DNA of 5,131 nt from an uncultured Oscillibacter sp. (lineage in GTDB: Bacteria > Bacillota > Clostridia > Oscillospirales > Oscillospiraceae), in the NCBI GenBank assembly GCA_905233795.1, contig CAJOFP010000082.1, positions 7,608 to 12,738 of the forward strand, read 5' to 3'. Under the pieces are notes generated by a model that saw only the letters and a list, made by a program, of their open reading frames with translations, did not search any database and was not told the DNA's origin. Numbering within the stretch: position 1 is the first letter of the stretch; every line of letters begins with the position of its first letter. Positions 1 to 4,640 of this stretch are shown here, in pieces. The position numbers and the translations under genes were made by a program.

Positions 1-483
1 GACAAGCAGAATCAGGCGAATTTCAATCAAAATCAAGATTTAAATCAAAATCAAGAACAAAAACGCGTTTATCACTTGAAAGTCAATCACCAAGAACGCG
101 ATGTCGAACTCTCCGACGCCGAAGTGATAGCGAGATTACAAAAATCTTACGCGTTCGACGAGTGGAAACAGCCCGCCGATTTAAATTCGCAAATCGCCCA
201 GACCAAAAAATTATTCCCGGATTTGAACGAAATCCCGGCGGAAGTCGCGGAATCCGTCGCCAACGGAAGCCCGTTTTTAAACGCCTATACCGCGTATCGC
301 ATACGCGAAAGCGAACGCCGTAACACGCAAATCAGTCTGGAAAACGCGATTTTACGTCAGAATCAGGACGCCATGCGCCGCGCTCCCGTCCGAAGCGTTA
401 CCGCCGGCGGAAGCGTACAGACCCCGCCCGTATCCGATTTTGAACGCGGTTTTGAACGCGGCTTCGATTCCGAACTCTGGTGA
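1..483 (+). CDS. Probable capsid scaffolding protein, C-terminal part (5' end outside window)
   Basis: The frame is open from base 1 to the TGA at 481-483, giving 160 residues with no start in the window that must be used. A TTG at 76 exists but has no ribosome binding site, and the frame continues upstream with the same style of sequence, so I treat the gene as 5'-partial. The first 20 residues are an Asn/Gln-rich tract. The rest is charged and predicted largely helical: residues about 100-126 look like a long amphipathic helix (RESERRNTQISLENAILRQN) followed by a Gly/Pro/Ser linker. The C-terminus is short and acidic-aromatic, with a doubled FERG unit and the end DSELW. A charged helical protein directly upstream of the coat gene, ending in a flexible linker and a short aromatic/acidic tail, is typical of phage scaffolds that line the inside of the procapsid. 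The assignment rests on position and general character, not on a catalytic motif. A minor head protein is the alternative. Confidence 0.62.
   Translation, partial: DKQNQANFNQNQDLNQNQEQKRVYHLKVNHQERDVELSDAEVIARLQKSYAFDEWKQPADLNSQIAQTKKLFPDLNEIPAEVAESVANGSPFLNAYTAYRIRESERRNTQISLENAILRQNQDAMRRAPVRSVTAGGSVQTPPVSDFERGFERGFDSELW
10..60 (+). repeat. In-frame AATCAA (Asn-Gln) tract in the scaffold-like gene
   Basis: AATCAA occurs in frame at 25, 31, 43 and 49, with AATCAG at 10. A 14-base unit (AATCAAAATCAAGA) at 25-38 is repeated at 43-56, an 18-base period. It encodes alternating Asn and Gln. The 17-base string TTAAATCAAAATCAAGA at 40-56 recurs exactly at 3066-3082 in another gene. The tract may extend upstream of the window. 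Confidence 0.85.
438..461 (+). repeat. Tandem 12-base duplication at the scaffold C-terminus
   Basis: TTTTGAACGCGG at 438-449 is followed directly by an identical copy at 450-461. It doubles a four-residue unit (F-E-R-G in the protein) just before the terminal DSELW. It keeps the frame and looks like a recent slippage duplication in the probable coat-interaction tail. Confidence 0.8.
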
Positions 484-496
484 AAAATTAAAAAAA

Positions 497-516
497 TATA
501 AATAAATATAAATAAA
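497..516 (+). repeat. Two tandem copies of TATAAATAAA in the capsid gene leader
   Basis: Bases 497-506 and 507-516 are identical. They sit in a leader (484-520) made almost entirely of A and T between the scaffold stop and the capsid start. The A/U-rich, poorly structured leader could help ribosome loading. A TATAAA-like -10 element is possible, but no matching -35 box at the right distance is seen, so I do not call a promoter. Confidence 0.6.
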
Positions 517-518
517 TA

Positions 519-524
519 GAAAGG
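519..524 (+). promoter_or_regulatory. Weak, distant ribosome binding site of the capsid gene
   Basis: The only Shine-Dalgarno-like string before the ATG at 540 is GAAAGG at 519-524, leaving 15 bases to the start, longer than the usual 5-10. No in-frame alternative start lies closer to it. This contrasts with the strong G-rich sites of the three downstream genes, although the capsid should be the most abundant product. Loading may depend on the A/U-rich leader. Confidence 0.4.
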
Positions 525-539
525 CAGTGTGATTTTTAT

Positions 540-1373
540 ATGTCCGTTAATTTGGCGAGCCGCTATTCCGGCAAAGTCAACGAGCGTTTTTTCCGGGAAT
601 CGCAGGCCGTATTGGCTTTGAATAACGATTATAAATTCTCCGGCGTCTCGACCGTTTATGTCTATACGATCCCGACTGTCGCCCTCCGGAATTATACCCG
701 GAGCGGGCTTCAGCGTTACGGTACACCCGCCGACTTGCAAAATAATATTCAGGAATTGACTGTCACGCGTGACCGCGCTTTCAGTTTCGTGATTGACCGC
801 GGCGACAAAAATCAAACGCAAATGACAATGGACGCCGGAAAAGCGTTGGCGCGTGAAATTCGTGAAGTCGTCGTCCCGGAATATGACAGTTATATTTTTG
901 ACAAACTGGCGCGGGCCGCTATCGCCAAAAGCCATACGGCGACAACCGCCGTCACGAAAAGCAACGCTTACGAACTCTTTCTTGACGCGCAGGAATCCCT
1001 CGGCAATTCCAACGTCCCGGATCAGGGCCGCGTCTGTTTCTGTTCTTACAAGTTCGCCAATTTATTAAAACAAGACCCGGCTTTTATGCGTTACGGCGAC
1101 ACTTCTCAAAATATGCTGCGCAAAGGCGTCATCGGCGAAGTGGACGGCTGTCATATCGTAAAAGTCCCGGCGACGCGTCTGCCGTCGGGCTGTTCGTTTA
1201 TCTTAGCCCACCCGGAAGCCGCCACCGCGCCCAAACAATTAGAAGATTATAAAATCCACGACAATCCGCCCGGCATTTCGGGATGGCTTGTCGAAGGCCG
1301 CATTTTATACGACTGCTTTGTCCTGAACGGCAAATCCGACGGCGTCTGGTATCACGGCCCCGCCTTCTCTTAA
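540..1373 (+). CDS. Phage major capsid protein (HK97-fold type)
   Basis: This 277-residue protein is the coat subunit that forms the icosahedral shell. The sequence closely resembles, from memory, a family of major capsid proteins common in Firmicutes prophages. The N-terminal block has a 'NLASRYSGKVNERF' start, a 'YKFSGVSTVYVYTIPTV' strand region (residues 31-47) and a 'NYTRSG..RYGTPADLQNNIQELT' stretch (51-74). A long helix from about 96 to 130, compatible with the HK97 spine helix, leads into alternating strands and helices. The conserved tail segment 'DNPPGISGWLVEGRILYDCFVLN' spans 241-263. The length is normal for this compact coat family and the gene looks intact. There is no N-terminal protease-processed arm, consistent with a separate scaffold upstream. 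The ATG at 540 gives the expected N-terminus, but its Shine-Dalgarno is weak. One DKNQTQ (residues 89-94) carries an AATCAA codon pair, in what may be the E-loop region. The next gene starts 59 bases downstream and may be translationally coupled. Confidence 0.92.
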   Translation: MSVNLASRYSGKVNERFFRESQAVLALNNDYKFSGVSTVYVYTIPTVALRNYTRSGLQRYGTPADLQNNIQELTVTRDRAFSFVIDRGDKNQTQMTMDAGKALAREIREVVVPEYDSYIFDKLARAAIAKSHTATTAVTKSNAYELFLDAQESLGNSNVPDQGRVCFCSYKFANLLKQDPAFMRYGDTSQNMLRKGVIGEVDGCHIVKVPATRLPSGCSFILAHPEAATAPKQLEDYKIHDNPPGISGWLVEGRILYDCFVLNGKSDGVWYHGPAFS

Positions 1374-1374
1374 T

Positions 1375-1426
1375 TTCCCCGTTCGCGTATAAAAATTAAA
1401 ATTTTTAAAATCACGCGAAAGGGGGA
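1375..1426 (+). promoter_or_regulatory. Hairpin sequestering the ribosome binding site of the connector gene
   Basis: The 5' arm begins two bases after the capsid TAA (1371-1373). CCCC at 1377-1380 pairs with GGGG at 1421-1424, and TTCGCGT at 1382-1388 pairs with ACGCGAA at 1413-1419, with a single G/A mismatch (1381/1420). T1376-G1425 and T1375-A1426 extend the base. Inside, AAAAATT at 1391-1397 can pair with AATTTTT at 1400-1406. The G-run at 1421-1425 is the Shine-Dalgarno of the gene starting at 1433 (seven bases between). No U-tract follows, so this is not a standard terminator. A ribosome stopping at the capsid TAA would cover the 5' arm and free the site, which suggests translational coupling. 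The pairing is seen directly; the regulatory role is inferred. Confidence 0.55.
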
Positions 1427-1432
1427 TTATTT

Positions 1433-2137
1433 ATGCAATACGGCGATATAAAACGCGTCGTGCTGGAACTGTTAGACCAATACAGCATCGCGGGAAGCGA
1501 AATTTCCCCCGCGTATAACCACCAGTCCGACGACGTTCACCGCATTCCCAATTTAATCAATCAGGCGTTGACCGATATTCGCACCGGCGTTTTGCCGGAA
1601 CGCGCCGTCTATCAGCTGGACGACCCGGAAAGCAATCAAGAAATCAATCAAGATATTTATCAAACCAATTCCGGCGACGCCAATCAAGCCAATCAAAACG
1701 CGAACGGCGAAAATCAAGAAAATCCGGGCGTTTCCAATCATTCCGGCGCGGTCTGGAATCTGCATACCCTGCCCGCCGATTTCTGGCGGCTCCGCAGCGG
1801 CGGCGTCCGCAAATTAAATGCACAAAACGCCCCTACGCCCGTCAATCAATATCAATTACTGGGCAAGAAAAGCATTCTGACCCCGCCGGGCCGCTATTTA
1901 ATCGAATACGACCGCTATCCCGGACAGCTCCCCGCCGATCCCAACGATAATTATATGCTGGACGAGGACCCGGAAGTCATACAGGCGGCGTGTCTCTATG
2001 CCGCCGCCATGATCGCGGCGCGGGAGGACGATACTTTATACGCCGCTCTTTCCAACGCTTACGAGTCCCGGCTTGCCCGTATGATCCCGGCTGTGACCGC
2101 TGAAGTCCGTACCGTGCGGGACGCTTACTCATTCTGA
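1433..2137 (+). CDS. Head-completion/connector-like phage structural protein with N/Q-rich insert
   Basis: This 234-residue protein probably sits between portal and tail, as head-completion adaptors do. The N-terminus (MQYGDIKRVVLELLDQYSIAG, then a 'RIPNLINQALTDIRTG' helix at about 38-55) and the later 'LPADFWRLRSGGV' segment (about 114-126) resemble, from memory, a protein family that follows the coat gene in Clostridia prophages. The C-terminal half is helical, with an Ala-rich stretch (EVIQAACLYAAAMIAAREDD) and 'YESRLARM'. Residues about 66-105 are a low-complexity Asn/Gln/Gly insertion encoded by AATCAA repeats. In my memory of the family this position holds only a short linker. The start has a strong but structurally sequestered site (GGGGG at 1421-1425). 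The stop codon lies inside the loop of a terminator-like hairpin. The exact role (adaptor, stopper or minor head protein) cannot be fixed from sequence alone. Confidence 0.72.
   Translation: MQYGDIKRVVLELLDQYSIAGSEISPAYNHQSDDVHRIPNLINQALTDIRTGVLPERAVYQLDDPESNQEINQDIYQTNSGDANQANQNANGENQENPGVSNHSGAVWNLHTLPADFWRLRSGGVRKLNAQNAPTPVNQYQLLGKKSILTPPGRYLIEYDRYPGQLPADPNDNYMLDEDPEVIQAACLYAAAMIAAREDDTLYAALSNAYESRLARMIPAVTAEVRTVRDAYSF
1634..1717 (+). repeat. In-frame AATCAA tract inside the connector-like gene
   Basis: AATCAA occurs in frame at 1634, 1646, 1682, 1691 and 1712, with a further isolated copy at 1844. The encoded stretch (about residues 68-95) is dominated by Asn, Gln, Asp and Gly and should be disordered. 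It interrupts an otherwise ordinary globular protein. The 11-base string AGCAATCAAGA at 1631-1641 recurs at 3084-3094, and AATCAAGCC at 1682-1690 recurs at 4008-4016, both in the next gene. Confidence 0.85.
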
Positions 2138-2157
2138 TACCCTGTCCCGCTTTTTTT
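2116..2157 (+). terminator. Probable intrinsic (rho-independent) terminator after the connector gene
   Basis: GCGGGAC at 2116-2122 pairs perfectly with GTCCCGC at 2144-2150, followed directly by seven T (2151-2157). The loop is long (21 bases) and contains the gene's stop codon (2135-2137), so translating ribosomes would cover the 5' arm and could weaken it. It would reduce transcription into the downstream tail genes unless read through or antiterminated. Confidence 0.55.
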
Positions 2158-2162
2158 ATTCC

Positions 2163-2276
2163 TGAACCTCTCCCCTGTCCCCTCCCCTAAAAGGGGAGGG
2201 GAATGTAAAGGGGAAAATGCTACAAATTGCGTTCCCCCTCTCCTTTTTAGGAGAGGGGGACAGGGGGTGAGGTTCA
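2163..2276. repeat. Nested palindromic element (REP/MITE-like) between connector and tail gene
   Basis: The 114-base element has near-inverted arms. TGAACCTC at 2163-2170 pairs with GAGGTTCA at 2269-2276, and the adjacent CCCCTG (2172-2177) with CAGGGG (2261-2266), around an imperfect junction. Within these lie two perfect hairpins: an 11-bp stem at 2178-2188/2192-2202 with a three-A loop, and a 12-bp stem at 2233-2244/2249-2260 with a four-T loop. A spacer at 2203-2232 separates them. The composition (C-runs on one arm, G-runs on the other) differs sharply from the flanks. The right arm resembles G-rich palindromic repeats (GGAGAGGGGGACAGGGGGTG) that I recall as interspersed families in various bacterial genomes. 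No coding frame inside is credible. Copies elsewhere in the host genome would confirm mobility. No clear target-site duplication is visible. Confidence 0.7.
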
Positions 2277-2309
2277 TATTTTAATATTTTAAACAGGAGG
2301 GATGATTTT

Positions 2310-4598
2310 ATGACGGCGCGAATCAGCGCGACGAAATCAAGAAACAAATCCAATAAAATTATATCTATTAAATTCCCGCGTTTTGACGGCGGTTTAAATT
2401 TACAGGAATCTGAATTTCGTTTAGATGTCAACGAAAGCCCGGAGACAGTCAATCTCTGGTGGGAGGACGGATGTTTACAGTCCCGCCCCGGACAGGAATG
2501 GGCCGCCGCGCCGCTTGATTTAAATGGCAATGCCAATCTGGAAAACGCGAATTTAAACGGCGATTCAAACGGCGAGACGGATGACGAAGAAGAGACAGGC
2601 GGCGCGATACCGGAAACGCCGTCTGATTTAGTCGGTTACGCCGCGTATCAGGAGGATTTTCACCGCCGGATTTTTTTGCATATCGGCATGAAATTATATA
2701 TCTTGGATTTTAACAGCGGCGTTGTAAATTCTGACGGTTTAGTATTTTTAAGCGAAAAATACGCCGGAGTTCCGCCCAATCCGGGGACTTTTTTCCGTTT
2801 CGGCGAGAATTTATATTATAAAAATCAGGGCGCGTTTCTCAAAATCGCTTATAACGCGACTACGGATGATTTTAATATCACGGACGCCGCCCAAGACGCT
2901 TATATTCCTACTGTCATGATTGATACAAATCCCGAAACGGGCATTGGCGATTCTTATCAACCGGCGAACAGAATCAGCGATTTGAAACGCGCTTTGTATC
3001 AGGCGGACGGCGTATCCGTCAGCGTGGTTCGATACGGCAACGGAACTTCCAGAATTTTTCCGCTGTTAAATCAAAATCAAGATAGCAATCAAGATAATAA
3101 TCAAGATAATAATAATTATGACAGGACGGACGGATTACTGGACGCCGACGCCGTCAGCGAGATCGAAAGCGTTTATATTGACCGTTCACGGCTGGACGCC
3201 GCTTTTTATCAATTTAATAAATATTCGCGGGATATTATATTTCTCTCCCCGCCGCCTGAAAATTCTATGATTACAGTCGCCGTAAAATTACGCCGCGTTT
3301 CGTACCGCCTGCCGGTTTTAAATCCTGAAGATATAATTCAAATCCGCGTGGATAAAATTTTATTAAATTTCAATCAGGATTATATATTGGAAAACGGTCT
3401 TGTGAAATTTCAATCCCCGCCGCCGAAAGATGCCGTGATTGATATAATTTACCGTCAGGCGGACAGTCAAGCCCGTTCGGATTTCATGAACTGTCCCTAT
3501 GCCGCCGTGTACGGCGCCGGAGAAAGCGTCTGTATCGCGGCGGGCGGAAGTCCCGACTGTCCCGGCGACGTGTTTTGGAGCGGCGATAATCTGAACGCCC
3601 CCGATCCGTCGTACTGGCCCGTTTCGCATGTCTTGAAATCCGTCAGCGACACGGATCGCGTAACGGGATTTGGCGAACAGTATGACCAGTTTTTAATTTT
3701 TCGCGCCCGAAGCGTCGGCAAGTTGGAAAATAATAAACGCGATATTTCCGGCATGAATTTTATTTATAAACCCGTTAATCATCATATCGGCTGTGATTTG
3801 CCCGGAAGTATCAAATTAATTCATAATAATTTGATATTTTGCAATACCAGCGGCGGCGTTTATCGAATCCGAAGCGCGAGCGCCGCCTATGAAAATAATA
3901 TTGAATTAATTAGCAATAAAATCAACGGCGACGGCGTTTTAAACGGCGATAACCGTCCGGGGCTTTTATATGATTTGCAAGTAGCGGCCAGTCAGACCGT
4001 CCAAGCGAATCAAGCCGCCAATCAAGTTAATCAAGCGGCGTCCGCGTTCTATGACGGACAGCGTTATTGGCTCTGTATCAATCATCACGCGTGGGTATGG
4101 GATACGGCGTTGAGTGAAAATAAAAATAATAAAAATCAAAATATCTGGTTTTATTTCACGGGTTTCAATCCCGCCGCGTGGTTCCGGCATGACGGAAAAT
4201 TTTATTATTTAAATACATCGGGCCGCGTCACGCGTCTGGGACGATATTTTCATGATTACGGGAATCCCATTCATAAAATTTATCAATTTCCGGTTCAGAA
4301 TTTCGGAAGCTATGACAGATTAAAAAATATTTTGGATATTATAATCTCTATGCGCGCCGATACGACGGGAGAAATCGCAATTTATTATGAAACCGACTGG
4401 GAACGCCGTGAGGATTTAATTAAAATTCAAATTTCCGGCTGGGATCGCCTGTCCGAACGCGATTTATCAAACCGGGATTTAAGCCAATGCCGCCGCGTCC
4501 GGCACTTTTCCGTCAGACTGGAAAATAATAAAATCGGCGAAAATTTATCTATTTTATCCGCCGAAATTTTAGCGCGTCTCGCGGGACGGGATAAATAA
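2310..4598 (+). CDS. Large phage tail hub/nozzle-like structural protein with several low-complexity inserts
   Basis: This 762-residue protein has a strong site (AGGAGG at 2295-2300, nine bases before the ATG). After a basic N-terminus (residues 4-16), residues 24-63 contain the recognisable phage signature: FDGGLN, then NESPETVNLWWEDGCLQSRPGQE. From memory this begins large beta-rich tail proteins encoded just after head-completion genes, including nozzle/hub-like proteins of short-tailed phages. The rest alternates aromatic and Gly-rich strands (for example 'YDGQRYWLCINHHAWVWDT' and 'FRHDGKFYYLNTSGRVTRLG'), suggesting a propeller-like or repeated beta structure. It ends with 'HFSVRLENN...ENLSILSAEI' (about 733-753). 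Low-complexity inserts lie at about 71-98 (Asn/Gly then Asp/Glu), 254-270 (NQ/N-rich), 567-576 (NQ/A) and 600-611 (NK/NQ). The gene appears intact. It follows the terminator and palindromic element, so its transcription may differ from that of the head genes. The hub role is inferred from the N-terminal signature and position. Confidence 0.7.
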   Translation: MTARISATKSRNKSNKIISIKFPRFDGGLNLQESEFRLDVNESPETVNLWWEDGCLQSRPGQEWAAAPLDLNGNANLENANLNGDSNGETDDEEETGGAIPETPSDLVGYAAYQEDFHRRIFLHIGMKLYILDFNSGVVNSDGLVFLSEKYAGVPPNPGTFFRFGENLYYKNQGAFLKIAYNATTDDFNITDAAQDAYIPTVMIDTNPETGIGDSYQPANRISDLKRALYQADGVSVSVVRYGNGTSRIFPLLNQNQDSNQDNNQDNNNYDRTDGLLDADAVSEIESVYIDRSRLDAAFYQFNKYSRDIIFLSPPPENSMITVAVKLRRVSYRLPVLNPEDIIQIRVDKILLNFNQDYILENGLVKFQSPPPKDAVIDIIYRQADSQARSDFMNCPYAAVYGAGESVCIAAGGSPDCPGDVFWSGDNLNAPDPSYWPVSHVLKSVSDTDRVTGFGEQYDQFLIFRARSVGKLENNKRDISGMNFIYKPVNHHIGCDLPGSIKLIHNNLIFCNTSGGVYRIRSASAAYENNIELISNKINGDGVLNGDNRPGLLYDLQVAASQTVQANQAANQVNQAASAFYDGQRYWLCINHHAWVWDTALSENKNNKNQNIWFYFTGFNPAAWFRHDGKFYYLNTSGRVTRLGRYFHDYGNPIHKIYQFPVQNFGSYDRLKNILDIIISMRADTTGEIAIYYETDWERREDLIKIQISGWDRLSERDLSNRDLSQCRRVRHFSVRLENNKIGENLSILSAEILARLAGRDK
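3069..3116 (+). repeat. In-frame AATCAA/AAT tract in the tail hub-like gene
   Basis: AATCAA occurs in frame at 3069, 3075, 3087 and 3099. CAAGATAATAAT at 3090-3101 is tandemly duplicated at 3102-3113, a nucleotide-exact 12-base repeat. The encoded residues (about 254-269) are almost only Asn, Gln and Asp. The preceding TTA plus the first 14 bases match 40-56 of the scaffold-like gene exactly (17 bases). Confidence 0.85.
4008..4034 (+). repeat. Second AATCAA tract in the tail hub-like gene
   Basis: AATCAA occurs in frame at 4008, 4020 and 4029, separated by Ala/Val codons, and a single copy follows at 4134 within an Asn/Lys-rich stretch. The two clusters flank the conserved-looking 'FYDGQRYWLC...WVWDT' strands, consistent with exposed loops of a beta-rich fold. 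Confidence 0.75.
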
Positions 4599-4640
4599 AA
4601 TAATAATAATTAAATTTAATAATAAAATCGGGGGGATAAC

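Noticed and set aside
1..60. CRISPR-like or origin iteron interpretation of the AATCAA repeats
   Set aside because: The units are six bases, lack spacers of constant length, are strictly in coding phase, and recur in several genes; they read as protein-coding low complexity.
76..78. TTG at 76 as the start of the first gene
   Set aside because: No Shine-Dalgarno precedes it and the same frame is open upstream to base 1 with Asn/Gln-rich coding-like sequence.
363..935. 190-residue open frame on the minus strand
   Set aside because: It lies opposite the scaffold and capsid genes, spans their A/T-rich gap, has no convincing ribosome binding site, and its composition is what the antisense of the real genes gives.
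853..1068. Overlapping + strand frame of 71 residues within the capsid gene
   Set aside because: It is entirely inside the well-supported capsid gene in another frame and shows no recognisable features.
2156..2536. 126-residue open frame on the minus strand covering the gap before the tail gene
   Set aside because: It runs through the palindromic element and the start of the 762-residue gene. The 'PLSPSPKKERG' type protein is a translation of the repeat, which commonly yields spurious frames.
3363..4190. Three minus-strand frames (3363-3629, 3497-3754, 3966-4190)
   Set aside because: All are antisense to the intact tail hub-like gene, two overlap each other, and none has a plausible start context or family resemblance.
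4599..4640. A/T palindrome ATTAAATTTAAT (4609-4620) as an operator or terminator
   Set aside because: It is only 12 bases of pure A/T in a very A/T-rich gap, expected by chance, with no GC stem or U-tract structure.
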